Part shown: positions 1 through 8,596 of the stretch, piece by piece | Numbering within the stretch: position 1 is the first letter of the stretch | How the letters are laid out: each line of letters begins with the position of its first letter | Assembly: GCF_014651835.1 (NCBI RefSeq) | Contig: NZ_BMXQ01000002.1 | Location: 744,001-808,000 of the forward strand | Direction of reading: 5' to 3' | Length of the DNA stretch: 64,000 bases | Source of the DNA: Pigmentiphaga litoralis | GTDB taxonomy: Bacteria; Pseudomonadota; Gammaproteobacteria; Burkholderiales; Burkholderiaceae_B | Notes under the pieces: model-generated | The model's database searches: none | The model's input: only the letters and a program-made list of their open reading frames with translations | Told to the model about the DNA's origin: nothing | Made by a program: the position numbers and the translations under genes

Positions 1-1
1 C

Positions 2-136
2 ACCGCGTTCGCCGTCCACATCGAACTGGCCGCCACGCACATCACCATGAACCCGGTGGCCGTCAACATGCAATGCCACTCCGCGCGGCGCGCCCGAGCG
101 ACCTTTACGCCCGACGGCGTGAGCTATGGATTCTGA
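2..136 (+). CDS. Fumarate hydratase / tartrate dehydratase alpha subunit, C-terminal end (partial)
   Basis: Only the last 44 codons lie in the window; the frame is open to the left edge and stops with TGA at 134-136. The visible peptide includes HIELAATHITMNPVAVNMQC followed by a basic stretch. This resembles the end of the alpha (catalytic Fe-S) subunit of two-subunit class I fumarases and L-tartrate dehydratases (TtdA/FumA-N family). The beta subunit starts 2 bases after this stop, the usual alpha-beta order. The Fe-S ligands would lie upstream of the window, so the substrate (fumarate/malate or tartrate) cannot be decided here. Confidence 0.75.
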   Translation, partial: TAFAVHIELAATHITMNPVAVNMQCHSARRARATFTPDGVSYGF

Positions 137-138
137 TC

Positions 139-792
139 ATGACCCATCACACCCTGCACATGCCGATCGATGAAGGCGCCGTCCGGCAACTCAAGGTCAA
201 CGACACGGTGACCTTGGAGGACACCCTGTACGGGATCCGTGACGCGACGCAGATCCACCTGTTCGATCGCGGCCGCCGCACCCGCATGGACCTGACGGGG
301 CACGCCGTGATCCATACCGCGCCCAATGTCAGGAAGGTGCCCGTGTCCGACGGCTACCCGGCAGGCTATGCGCCGATCTGCATCGGCACCACCACGTCGG
401 ACCGCATGGAGCGCTTCACGCGCCCGCTGATGACCGACTACGGCGTGCGGCTGATCGTGGGGAAGGGGGGCTTGCGGGAAGGATCGCTCGATGCCTTCCG
501 CGAACTGGGTGGCGCTTACCTGGCGATCGTGGGCGGCACGGCGGCGCTGGAGACCACCTGGATCGAACAGATCGAAGATGTCGACATGGATGACCTGAAT
601 CCCGAATCGTTGTGGCGCTTCAAAATCCGCCACTTTGGTCCCTTGCGCGTGGCAATGGACAGCCATGGCGGCAGTCTGTACGACAGCGTGCGCCAGGACG
701 TCGACCGGCAGCGCGACCGGGTACTGGCGGAACTGGGCATCGGCAAGTCCGGCGCCGCGGCCGCCACCGCCGCCCCGGGAGCCCGGCCATGA
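139..792 (+). CDS. Fumarate hydratase / tartrate dehydratase beta subunit
   Basis: 217 residues, close to the usual size of TtdB or the FumA C-terminal module. This subunit pairs with the alpha subunit to hydrate or dehydrate a hydroxy-dicarboxylate. Visible family features are a GHAVIHTAPNVRKV stretch near residue 60 and the glycine/threonine signature GTTTSDRME near residue 100, followed by a VGKGG segment. The start is ATG 139: an in-frame ATG at 73 would run deep into the end of the alpha subunit gene. The stop overlaps the ATG of the next gene (ATGA), so the two are probably translationally coupled. With a fumarylpyruvate hydrolase downstream, fumarate hydratase activity is the more economical reading, but tartrate dehydratase is not excluded. 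Confidence 0.8.
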   Translation: MTHHTLHMPIDEGAVRQLKVNDTVTLEDTLYGIRDATQIHLFDRGRRTRMDLTGHAVIHTAPNVRKVPVSDGYPAGYAPICIGTTTSDRMERFTRPLMTDYGVRLIVGKGGLREGSLDAFRELGGAYLAIVGGTAALETTWIEQIEDVDMDDLNPESLWRFKIRHFGPLRVAMDSHGGSLYDSVRQDVDRQRDRVLAELGIGKSGAAAATAAPGARP

Positions 793-2543
793 CCACCGTC
801 ACACGGCGCCAGACCGACATCCTGATCCTGGGTTCGGGCGGGGCGGGGCTGTTTGCCGCCCTGCATGCGCATCAAGGCAACCCGGGCGCGCACATCACCA
901 TCGCGGTGAAGGGACTGCTGGGCAAATGCGGCTGTACGCGCATGGTGCAGGGCGGCTACAACGTGGCCCTTGCGCCCGGCGATTCCGTGCCGCGGCATTT
1001 CATGGACACCATCGAGGGCAGCAAGTGGCTGGCCAATCAGGATCTGGCGTGGACCCTGGTCGAGCAGGCGGTGGTGCGCATCCACGAACTCGAAAACGAG
1101 CTGGGGTGCTTCTTCGATCGTAATGCCGATGGCAGCGTGCACCAGAAGGCCTTTGCCGGGCAGACCTTCGACCGCACGGTGCACAAGGGCGATCTGACCG
1201 GCATCGAGATCATCAACCGGCTGGCCGAGCAGGTCTGGCGGCGCGGCATCCATAGGCTGGAAGAACACCGCGCCGTCGAGCTGATCAAAACCGCCGATGG
1301 CACGGCGCTGGCCGGCGTGCTGATGCTGGACATGCGCACGGGCGACTTCACGCTGGTGCAGGCCAAGGCCGTGCTGCTGGCCACGGGGGGCGGGCCGACC
1401 ATGTATCGCTACCACACGCCATCGGGCGACAAGAGCTGCGATGGCATGGCGATGGCGCTGCGCGCAGGCCTGCCACTGCGCGATATGGAAATGGTGCAGT
1501 TCCATCCGACCGGCCTGCTGGCCGGCAGCGGCACCCGCATGACGGGCACCGTGATCGAAGAAGGGCTGCGCGGCGCGGGGGGCTATCTGCTCAACGGCAA
1601 GCACGAGCGGTTCATGCAGGACTACGACGCGCGCAAGGAACGAGCGACGCGGGACATCGTGTCACGCGGTATCTATTCCGAGATGCGTGCGGGGCGCACC
1701 TCGCCCCATGGTGGCGTCTACATCCAGATGCATCACCTGGGCGCGGACTCGGTGCGCAAGCAGTTCAAGGGCATGGTCGAGCGCTGCGCCGACTGCGGCT
1801 TCGATCTGGCCGGCGGCCTGGTGGAAGTCGTGCCGACCGCGCACTACATGATGGGCGGCGTCGTGTTCCAGCCCGACTGCACGACCGGCCTGACCGGACT
1901 GTTCGCGGCGGGGGAGGATACCGGCGGCGTGCACGGCGCCAACCGCCTGGGCGGCAATGGCGTGGCCAATTCCACCGTCTTCGGCGGGATCGCCGGCGAT
2001 ACCATGGGGGCCTATGTGCGCACGGCGGACTTTCGCGAGCCGGACGCCGCGGCCATCGGATCGGCCGTGGCCGCCACGTTGCACCCGACCACCTTGCCGC
2101 CGGGCGATCTGGGCGCGCTGCGCGAGTCCCTGTATGCCTGCATGTGGGACGACGTGGGCATCTTGCGCGATGCGGCGGGCCTGACCCGCGCCCGCGCGCA
2201 GCTCGCGGCGCTGTCGGCCGAACTGGCGGCCAGCGGCATTCCGGCCGGCACCCTGGCCTACAACCTGACCTGGCACGACTGGCTCAATCTGCGCAACCTG
2301 ATCAGTGTCAGCCAGGTCATCGTCGAAGCGGCGCTGGCGCGCGAAGACAGCCGCGGCGCGCACTTTCGCGAAGACTTCCCGCAGGCGGGCGACCTGGCAA
2401 CGTCCAGCTACACCGTGGCCCGCTTCAAGGAAGGCCGCATTGCGCTGACACGGGAACCGGTGCGTTTCACCCGCGTCGCCCCCGGCCAGAGCCTGATCGA
2501 TGCCGTCGAGGACACCGAGACCGCCCTTCCCGTCACGGTGTAG
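789..2543 (+). CDS. Fumarate reductase / succinate dehydrogenase-like flavoprotein
   Basis: 584 residues. An FAD-binding Rossmann motif, ILGSGGAGLFAALHA, lies at the N-terminus. A DRTVHKGDLTG segment sits where the flavin-proximal histidine is found in FrdA/SdhA relatives. QFHPTGLLAG lies mid-protein, followed by PTAHYMMGGV and GEDTGGVHGANRLGGNG. These are the conserved blocks of the FrdA/SdhA/L-aspartate oxidase superfamily. The gene overlaps the beta subunit by 4 bases. No Fe-S or membrane-anchor subunit follows, so either it uses a soluble electron partner or the partner is encoded elsewhere. It probably interconverts fumarate and succinate or a similar substrate made by the pathway. An L-aspartate oxidase role is less likely in this operon. 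Confidence 0.8.
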   Translation: MTTVTRRQTDILILGSGGAGLFAALHAHQGNPGAHITIAVKGLLGKCGCTRMVQGGYNVALAPGDSVPRHFMDTIEGSKWLANQDLAWTLVEQAVVRIHELENELGCFFDRNADGSVHQKAFAGQTFDRTVHKGDLTGIEIINRLAEQVWRRGIHRLEEHRAVELIKTADGTALAGVLMLDMRTGDFTLVQAKAVLLATGGGPTMYRYHTPSGDKSCDGMAMALRAGLPLRDMEMVQFHPTGLLAGSGTRMTGTVIEEGLRGAGGYLLNGKHERFMQDYDARKERATRDIVSRGIYSEMRAGRTSPHGGVYIQMHHLGADSVRKQFKGMVERCADCGFDLAGGLVEVVPTAHYMMGGVVFQPDCTTGLTGLFAAGEDTGGVHGANRLGGNGVANSTVFGGIAGDTMGAYVRTADFREPDAAAIGSAVAATLHPTTLPPGDLGALRESLYACMWDDVGILRDAAGLTRARAQLAALSAELAASGIPAGTLAYNLTWHDWLNLRNLISVSQVIVEAALAREDSRGAHFREDFPQAGDLATSSYTVARFKEGRIALTREPVRFTRVAPGQSLIDAVEDTETALPVTV

Positions 2544-2624
2544 CAATCCAAGGGATAACCCGCGGCGCGCCGCGCGCGCCGTGGCCAGGCTGCGCCTTGC
2601 CCATCGCTGCCCGCCCGCCTTGCT

Positions 2625-2672
2625 GTATTGAATTGTCGAATTGAGGTTATCGAATCTATTGGATTGTTCGAT
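2625..2672 (+). promoter_or_regulatory. AT-rich upstream region with repeated TTRTCGAAT motif
   Basis: The gap between the flavoprotein and the monooxygenase is GC-rich until about 2625 and then turns AT-rich. TTGTCGAAT (2633-2641) and TTATCGAAT (2647-2655) repeat at a 14-base interval, and a looser TTGTTCGAT follows at 2664-2672. Regular repeats of this kind directly upstream of a catabolic gene suggest binding of a regulator or an internal promoter. No matching regulator gene is next to it in the window. Confidence 0.3.
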
Positions 2673-2736
2673 GACGCTGCCGCGCCTACAGTGCACAGGA
2701 CTGGCGGAAGTCGACAACCATAACGATAGCGAGACA

Positions 2737-3927
2737 ATGATGGAAAGCAGCTCTACACCGGCATCGGACGAAATCCTCGTCGCGGGCGGCGGCATTGGCG
2801 GGATAGCCACCGCGCTGGCGCTGGCGCGCGAGGGCCGCTCCGTGCGCGTGCTGGAGCGCGCCGCCGAGCTGGGCGAAATTGGCTATGGCCTGCAGCTGGG
2901 GCCCAACGCCTACCGCATCCTTGTCGAGCTGGGCATCGCGGACAAGTTGAAAGAGGTCGCTTTCTACCCGAACAATCTGGTCATGATCGATGCCATCGAC
3001 GGGAAGGAACTGACCCGCATCGAGCTGGGCGACGCGTTCCAGGAACGCTATGGCTATCCCTACACCGTGATCCACCGCAGCGATCTGCATCAGATGCTGC
3101 TGGATGCAGCACGCGCGCTGCCGGGCGTCACGATCGAGACCTCGCGCGGGGTGGCCAGCTTCACGCAGGACGCCAACGGCGTCGACGTGGTCTGTGAGGA
3201 TGGCAGCCAGTATCGCGGCGCGGCGCTGATCGGCGCCGATGGCCTGAAGTCGCGGGTGCGGGCCAGTATCCTGAATGACGGCGCGCCGCGTGTGGCCGGG
3301 CAGGTCGCCTACCGCGGCGTGGTGCCGATCGAAGAAATCGAAGATGCGACGCATGCTGACGATGTCGTGATGTGGGTCGGCCCCGATCTGCATCTGGTGC
3401 AATACCGGCTGCGCGGCGGCAAGGTCATGAACAACGTTGCGGTGGTCGAGAACGAAGCCATGCGCACGGGCCGGGCCGAGACGATCGGCCCCGAAGAAAT
3501 GGAAGCCATCTTCAGCCATTGCATTCCGTCGGTCCAGAAGATGCTGGGCTTTGTGCGCAAGGACAGGCACTGGGTCCTGCAGGACCGCGACCCGACGCCA
3601 GGCTGGTCGCAGGGCCGCGCCACCTTGCTGGGCGACGCGGCGCACCCGACCCTGCAATATCTGGCGCAGGGCGCGTGCATGGCGATGGAAGATGCGGTGG
3701 TGCTGGCCAGGAAGGTCAGTACGATGCCTGATCTGGACGCCGCGCTGGTAGCCTATGAAAACGATCGCTACCTGCGCACCGGCCGCATCCAGCTGTCATC
3801 CCGCTTTTTCTGCGGCTTCTGCCATGCCGGTGGCGGCGCGCGCGACGTGCGCAACAGCATCGTGACCACGCGCCCGAAGGGCAGCACTTTCGAGATCGAC
3901 TGGGTTTACCGCGGCATCGACCTCTAA
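2737..3927 (+). CDS. FAD-dependent aromatic monooxygenase (3-hydroxybenzoate 6-hydroxylase type)
   Basis: 396 residues, the normal length of single-component flavin aromatic hydroxylases. The order is a dinucleotide-binding motif VAGGGIGGIATALALAREG at residues 14-32, the DG block (ALIGADGLKSRVR) near 170, and the GD block LLGDAAHPTLQYLAQGACMA near 300. This is the arrangement of 3-hydroxybenzoate 6-hydroxylase and salicylate hydroxylase. Two adjacent ATGs (2737, 2740) follow a weak purine stretch; the ATG at 2641 would include the AT-rich regulatory region. The gene 19 bases downstream encodes a fumarylpyruvate hydrolase, the last step of the gentisate pathway, which favours a gentisate-forming hydroxylase. 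Substrate is inferred, not shown. Confidence 0.75.
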   Translation: MMESSSTPASDEILVAGGGIGGIATALALAREGRSVRVLERAAELGEIGYGLQLGPNAYRILVELGIADKLKEVAFYPNNLVMIDAIDGKELTRIELGDAFQERYGYPYTVIHRSDLHQMLLDAARALPGVTIETSRGVASFTQDANGVDVVCEDGSQYRGAALIGADGLKSRVRASILNDGAPRVAGQVAYRGVVPIEEIEDATHADDVVMWVGPDLHLVQYRLRGGKVMNNVAVVENEAMRTGRAETIGPEEMEAIFSHCIPSVQKMLGFVRKDRHWVLQDRDPTPGWSQGRATLLGDAAHPTLQYLAQGACMAMEDAVVLARKVSTMPDLDAALVAYENDRYLRTGRIQLSSRFFCGFCHAGGGARDVRNSIVTTRPKGSTFEIDWVYRGIDL

Positions 3928-3946
3928 TTTCACAAGGAATCACCGA

Positions 3947-4645
3947 ATGCCATACGCCATTGCCCAACCTGCCCAGGTTGCGCTCGACATCGTCGGCAGC
4001 GACGACCAGTTTCCCGTCAACCGCGTGTTCTGTGTCGGCCGCAACTATGCCGCGCACGCCCGGGAAATGGGCCGGGACCCGGACCGTGAAAAACCTTTCT
4101 TCTTCATGAAGCCCGCCAACGCCGTGGTGCAGGCCGGCGAGACCGAGATCACCATTCCGTATCCCCCGCAGACCAGCAACTTCCATCACGAGATCGAACT
4201 GGTGGCAGTCATCGGCACGGGTGGCAAGGACATCTCGATCGACCTGGCACTTGAACATGTGTATGGCTACGCCGTGGGCCTGGACATGACGCGCCGCGAC
4301 CTGCAGCTGGACGCCCGCGACAAGGGCCGACCGTGGGAATTCGGCAAGTCGTTCTCCAAATCTGCGCCCATCGGTCCGATTTCGCGCGTGAGCGAAGTTG
4401 GCCATCCGGACAAGGCAGCCATTGCTGTCACAGTCGATGGCCAGACCAGGCAGAGTTCCGACATCGACATGCTGATCTGGTCGGTGGCCGAGTCGATCGC
4501 CTACCTGTCGCAATACGAAACCCTGGAACCGGGCGACGTGATCATGACCGGCACGCCCGAAGGCGTCGGCGCGGTCAAGCCAGGGCAGGTCATGCGCGGC
4601 ACGATTGAAGGCCTGACGCCCATCACGGTGCGCGTCGAAGGCTAA
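3947..4645 (+). CDS. Fumarylpyruvate hydrolase (FAH family)
   Basis: 232 residues, the length of short FAH-family hydrolases. The core blocks are all present: VFCVGRNYAAHAREMG at 25-40, the acidic metal-binding segment FHHEIELVAVIG near 80, YAVGLDMTRRDLQ near 105, GRPWEFGKSFSKSAPIGP near 125 and VIMTGTPEGVGAV near 205. The TRRDLQ...GRPWE arrangement is typical of NagK-like fumarylpyruvate hydrolases, which split fumarylpyruvate into fumarate and pyruvate at the end of the gentisate route. AAGGA lies about 10 bases before the ATG. It follows the hydroxylase in the same operon. Gentisate dioxygenase and maleylpyruvate isomerase are not in the window and may lie upstream. Confidence 0.8.
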   Translation: MPYAIAQPAQVALDIVGSDDQFPVNRVFCVGRNYAAHAREMGRDPDREKPFFFMKPANAVVQAGETEITIPYPPQTSNFHHEIELVAVIGTGGKDISIDLALEHVYGYAVGLDMTRRDLQLDARDKGRPWEFGKSFSKSAPIGPISRVSEVGHPDKAAIAVTVDGQTRQSSDIDMLIWSVAESIAYLSQYETLEPGDVIMTGTPEGVGAVKPGQVMRGTIEGLTPITVRVEG

Positions 4646-4664
4646 TCGGCCGGCAGACGGCGCC

Positions 4665-6452
4665 TTACGCTTCCTTGCCCGACTCCCCATGATGGCCGAT
4701 CACCGGCAGGTTGGGGTTTTCGGGTTGGGTGTAGCGTGACTCGATGGCGTCGCGGATCCGCGCCCGGCTCTGTTTGGAATCGAGCGCGGTGTCTGCCTCC
4801 ACCTGTCTTGCGGCCTCCGCCAGGTCGCTGTCGCCAATGACGTCTTCGAACCAGCGCGAATAGTCGCCGCGCTGCAGATGCCACGTCCAGGTGTCGTCAT
4901 CGACGCCATCGCCCAATTCGACGAACAGCACCAGGTTGTGGGCGCGCAGATTGAGCTTGTCCTCCGGTCCGCGGAAAAAGAAACTGCGTTCGGGGATCAG
5001 CAGGCCTTCCGCATACTTGCGCACATGGCGGCGCCGATGGGTGCGCCCCGGCTCGATATTCACCACCACGGCGGCTGAAGGTGCGCTTCCGGATTCTTCC
5101 GCCGCGGCCACCTGACACACCCATACCTGCCCCCGTTCCAGGGTTGGCCCTTTGGCGTCCGGCACGGCGTTCGCGTTGTTGCGCGCGCGGTGGAACGTGG
5201 CCAGGCTCTCGGCCGGGGCGGGGCCCACCGCGAGCACCGTCGTGACCTTGTCCAGGAACGCTGGCGCCAGCTGATCCGGTTGCACGGTCGTCGCCATGGC
5301 GGTCTCGAGCGAGACGGGCAGCGCCTGCTCGGCCGGGGACCAGTCGGTGGGGAAGAGGTGATGCGCCTCTTCGAACACCAGCCAATGTGGCCGTCCGGTC
5401 TTGGCGCGCAAGGCCAGGAGGCGCGGCAGCAGCGTGGCGAAGTAGCGGGGCCGGTCGGCCAGCGGAACACGCAGCAGGTTGACGATGACACTTTGCCGGG
5501 GCTGCGCAAGCAGTTCCAGCACCTGGTCCGCGGGCGGGGCATGCTCGGTATCGCCCACGGTGACCGCGCCTTCCAGGCCGCCGTAGTCGCCCTCCGGATC
5601 GAAGATGCACACCTGGTAGTCGGCGTCGACCAGGCGTTCGATCAACGCCGTAGTCAGCGTCGATTTGCCACTGCCCGACGGGCCACAGGCGAGCGTCACG
5701 GTGCCATAAGGGGGCAGGGTGAAAGGCTCGTCCCCCGCCTGGCCGACCAGCAGGCCGTGCCGCGCGGACGCCTGCGCGCGGCTGCGCAGATCATCGTCCA
5801 GCAGGGCGTCCACCAGCTCGATCACGCCGTGGCCATGCTCGCCCTGGGTCACCATGTCGGCGTTCTTTTTCAACATCGGCAAGGCGTTGTTCACCGCCAC
5901 CGCCATCTCGCACAGCGCCAGCAGGTGGTGGTCGTTTTCGGCGTCACCGACCGCTACCACGTTGTGTGGCGACAGGCCCGTGTCCTCCAGCGCGGCGGTC
6001 AGCCCGGTGCCCTTGGTGACGCCCGGCGCCAGCACCATGACGGCGTCGCCGTTGAAGACCACATGCAGGTCGAGGCCCAGCTCACGGATGGCGTCGAGCG
6101 CCTCGCGGTCATGGGGCTTCATGGTTGCGACCAGCGTTTCGCTCACCCCCAGATGCCTGACCCCTTTGGCGCGCATCGCGTCCACGAATTCCGGCGGGGG
6201 CGGCGGGGCGAGCAGGCGGCGCTCGCGCGTTGCCGGGTCGTACAGCACACCGCCGTTCTCGGCCACGACGCGCGTGAAGCGTTCGATGCGCGGGCAGATG
6301 GCCAGCAGGTCATCCAGTTCGCGTCCGCTGACCAGGAACACTTGTCGCCCGGACTCGCACAAGCGGTCAAGCGCGTCCCACGTGGCATCGGCGACCTGGC
6401 CGTCGAAGGCCAGGGTGTTGTCGTAGTCGGTGGCAAGGGCCATGAATCGCAT
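4665..6452 (-). CDS. HAD phosphatase fused to HerA-type ATPase
   Basis: 595 residues with two clear modules. Residues 1-215 are a HAD hydrolase: motif I DYDNT (D9, D11, T13), motif II serine in VSGR (S42), the motif III lysine in VTKGTG (K147) and motif IV GDAENDHH (D170, D174). Residues 240-520 are a P-loop ATPase: Walker A GPSGSGKST (257-265), the HerA/DUF87-like FDPEGDY (284-290) and Walker B WLVFEEAHHL (357-366). The last 60 residues are charged. The gene begins 9 bases after the second of two GT4 glycosyltransferases, so the three form one operon. A sugar-phosphate phosphatase whose activity is coupled to an ATPase is possible; the actual role is unknown. Confidence 0.75.
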   Translation of the reverse strand: MRFMALATDYDNTLAFDGQVADATWDALDRLCESGRQVFLVSGRELDDLLAICPRIERFTRVVAENGGVLYDPATRERRLLAPPPPPEFVDAMRAKGVRHLGVSETLVATMKPHDREALDAIRELGLDLHVVFNGDAVMVLAPGVTKGTGLTAALEDTGLSPHNVVAVGDAENDHHLLALCEMAVAVNNALPMLKKNADMVTQGEHGHGVIELVDALLDDDLRSRAQASARHGLLVGQAGDEPFTLPPYGTVTLACGPSGSGKSTLTTALIERLVDADYQVCIFDPEGDYGGLEGAVTVGDTEHAPPADQVLELLAQPRQSVIVNLLRVPLADRPRYFATLLPRLLALRAKTGRPHWLVFEEAHHLFPTDWSPAEQALPVSLETAMATTVQPDQLAPAFLDKVTTVLAVGPAPAESLATFHRARNNANAVPDAKGPTLERGQVWVCQVAAAEESGSAPSAAVVVNIEPGRTHRRRHVRKYAEGLLIPERSFFFRGPEDKLNLRAHNLVLFVELGDGVDDDTWTWHLQRGDYSRWFEDVIGDSDLAEAARQVEADTALDSKQSRARIRDAIESRYTQPENPNLPVIGHHGESGKEA

Positions 6453-6461
6453 GATGCACTC

Positions 6462-7550
6462 CTAGAGGATGAGGTCCGCGCAGGCCGGGCGGGGCGCGGG
6501 CACCTCGCCTGGCGCCGCGCCAACGGAAGCCCGGCACAGCCCTTCATAGATCGGCAGGTAGTCGGCCACCATGCGCGATGCCGTGAAGCGCGTCTTGAAC
6601 GCGGCGCGGCAGGCGCGGCGATCGATCTCGGGCAAGCGGTGCACCGCCTCGACGGCCTCGTCCACGGTATCGACGATGAAGCCGGTCACGCCATGCTCGA
6701 TCACTTCGGGCACCGACCCGCGCCGGAAGGCGATCACCGGCGTGCCGCAGGCCAGTGCCTCGGCCATGACCAGCCCGAAGGGCTCGGGCCAGTCGATCGG
6801 AAAGACCAGGGCACGCGCCCCGCCCAGGAAGGCGTTCTTCTGCCTGTCATCCAATTCGCCGCGATAGTTGACGATGGGGTCATCGAACAGGTGACGGATA
6901 TCGCGCTCGAAGTAATGCAGGTCGCCGTTGTCTATCTTGGCGCCGATGTGCAGCGGCACGTGGGCACGGCGCGCGATCTCGATTGCCAGATCGGGCCGCT
7001 TGGCGGGCGCGATGCGGCCCAGGAAGGCCAGGTAGCCGCCGCCTCCATCGCCCTGCGTCAGCAGGTCGTCGGGCAGCCCGTGGTGCACGGTGCCCTGCCA
7101 GTTGAGCCAGGGCAAAGGCGTGCGCTGCGCGTCCGAGATCGACACTACGGGCACGTCGGCAAAGGCCCGGTACAGCAGCGGCAGGCCGGGAATATCCAGG
7201 CGCCAGTGCAAGGTCGTCAGGTGGGGGCAGGCCAGCCTGCGCGAGAACGGGAAGTGCTGGTAATCGACATGGAAGTGCGCCAGATCAAAGTTGCCCGACT
7301 GCCGTACCACCTCTTCCAGCATGGCGAAATGAAAGGCCTGCGGATCGGCGGTGTCTTCCACCAGGCGCACCGCGCATGGGCAACTTTCGATCAGCCGTGC
7401 CTGCGTGCGCGACCCGCCGCATGCAAACAGCGTGACGTCGTGTCCTTGCTGCACCAGTTCTTCGGTCAGGTAGGAGACCACGCGTTCGATGCCGCCGTAG
7501 GCTTGCGGCGGCACGGTTTCATACAGCGTTGCGACCTGGGCAATCCGCAT
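6462..7550 (-). CDS. GT4-family glycosyltransferase
   Basis: 362 residues with a GT-B fold. The N-terminal donor-side loop is MRIAQVATLYETVPPQAYGG, with GG(I)ERVVSYLTEELV after it. The C-terminal nucleotide-sugar part has FLGRIAPAKRPDLAIEIARR near 185 and the EX7E-type block PEPFGLVMAEALACGTPVIA near 270-290, then GSVPEVIEHGVTGF. These are hallmarks of GT4. It is clearly a paralogue of the gene just upstream (7553-8587), sharing the same opening and the same C-terminal blocks, so this is a tandem duplication. Two bases separate the pair. Probably cytoplasmic and acting on a sugar or lipid-linked acceptor; donor and acceptor are not identifiable. Confidence 0.85.
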   Translation of the reverse strand: MRIAQVATLYETVPPQAYGGIERVVSYLTEELVQQGHDVTLFACGGSRTQARLIESCPCAVRLVEDTADPQAFHFAMLEEVVRQSGNFDLAHFHVDYQHFPFSRRLACPHLTTLHWRLDIPGLPLLYRAFADVPVVSISDAQRTPLPWLNWQGTVHHGLPDDLLTQGDGGGGYLAFLGRIAPAKRPDLAIEIARRAHVPLHIGAKIDNGDLHYFERDIRHLFDDPIVNYRGELDDRQKNAFLGGARALVFPIDWPEPFGLVMAEALACGTPVIAFRRGSVPEVIEHGVTGFIVDTVDEAVEAVHRLPEIDRRACRAAFKTRFTASRMVADYLPIYEGLCRASVGAAPGEVPAPRPACADLIL

Positions 7551-7552
7551 GG

Positions 7553-8587
7553 TCAGGCCTCCTCCAGCAATTGTCGGTACACCGCCAGGTAGTCGTGTGC
7601 CATGCGGTCTGCCGTAAAACGTTGTTCGAAAACGCGCCGGCAGGCCGCGCGATTCAGGCTGCCCACACGTTCGACCGCATCGACCGCTTCGTTGACGTCG
7701 CCAACTATCAGTCCACTGACGCCATGGTCGACCACTTCGGGCACGGCGCCGCGGCGGAACGCAATGACGGGCGTGCCGCAGGACATGGCTTCGATCAGCA
7801 CCATGCCGAAGGGCTCGGGCCAGTCGACGGGAAACAGCAGCGCCCGCGCGTTGGCGAGCAGGGCGTGGCGCGCCTCTCCGCCGACCTCGCCCAGGTACTC
7901 GACGACATCTTTATTCCGGGCCAGCAGCGGTTCGATCTCGTCCCGAAAATAGCCGTGCTCGCCGGGATGCACCTTGGCGGCCATCTTCAGGGGCAGGCCG
8001 GTGCGACGCGCGATCTCGATGGCCAGGTCGGGCCGCTTGGACGGCATCATGCGGCCCAGGAACACCAGATAGTCGCCCCCCGTCGGATGGAAGGGCAGGA
8101 CGTCGGGCGGCATGCCGTGGTGGATGGTGGCGCGCCAGTTCGCCGACGGCAAGGGCTTGCGTTGATCGTCGCTGATCGACACCAGGGGCGCATCGGGAAA
8201 CTGCGCGTACAGCGGGCCATGGTCCGCCGGAAGCAGCAGGCCATGCATCGTCGTGACATGCCGGCAGGGCAGCCGCTTTGACACGGGCAGGTGCATGGGC
8301 TCGCCATGGAAGTGCACGATGTCGAATTGGTCGGCCCGCTGCGCGACCGTTTCCAGTTGCCGGACGTGATGGCATTGGGTGTCCCATACCGAACTGTCGC
8401 GCCACAGGCCGCGCTCGCACGTCGCCACCAGGTGCGCGCCCGTGCGCGAGTCGCCCGTGGCAAACAGTGTCACGTCATGTCCTGCCGCGACCAGGGCTTC
8501 GGTGAGGTAGGACACCACCCTTTCGGTGGCGCCGTACGCCATCGGCGGGACGCTCTCGTACAAGGGCGCGACCTGGGCAATCCGCAT
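7553..8587 (-). CDS. GT4-family glycosyltransferase (tandem paralogue)
   Basis: 344 residues from the chosen start. GT-B fold signatures are MRIAQVAPLYESVPPMAYG at the N-terminus, LVFLGRMMPSKRPDLAIEIA near 185 and PEPFGMVLIEAMSCGTPVIA near 270, followed by GAVPEVVDHGVSGL. The start at 8587 lies 9 bases after AGGAG and matches the MRIAQV start of the downstream paralogue; an ATG three codons earlier (8596) is only 4 bases from the same AGGAG. It is the first gene of the operon GT4-GT4-HAD/HerA. Function in detail is unknown. Confidence 0.85.
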   Translation of the reverse strand: MRIAQVAPLYESVPPMAYGATERVVSYLTEALVAAGHDVTLFATGDSRTGAHLVATCERGLWRDSSVWDTQCHHVRQLETVAQRADQFDIVHFHGEPMHLPVSKRLPCRHVTTMHGLLLPADHGPLYAQFPDAPLVSISDDQRKPLPSANWRATIHHGMPPDVLPFHPTGGDYLVFLGRMMPSKRPDLAIEIARRTGLPLKMAAKVHPGEHGYFRDEIEPLLARNKDVVEYLGEVGGEARHALLANARALLFPVDWPEPFGMVLIEAMSCGTPVIAFRRGAVPEVVDHGVSGLIVGDVNEAVDAVERVGSLNRAACRRVFEQRFTADRMAHDYLAVYRQLLEEA

Positions 8588-8596
8588 CTCATCCAA

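Noticed and set aside
5190-7592. Long open frame of 800 codons on the + strand
   Set aside because: It is antisense to the HAD/HerA and GT4 genes, which have clear motifs. The translation is rich in His, Gln, Arg and Ala with no domain, as expected from the complement of high-GC coding DNA.
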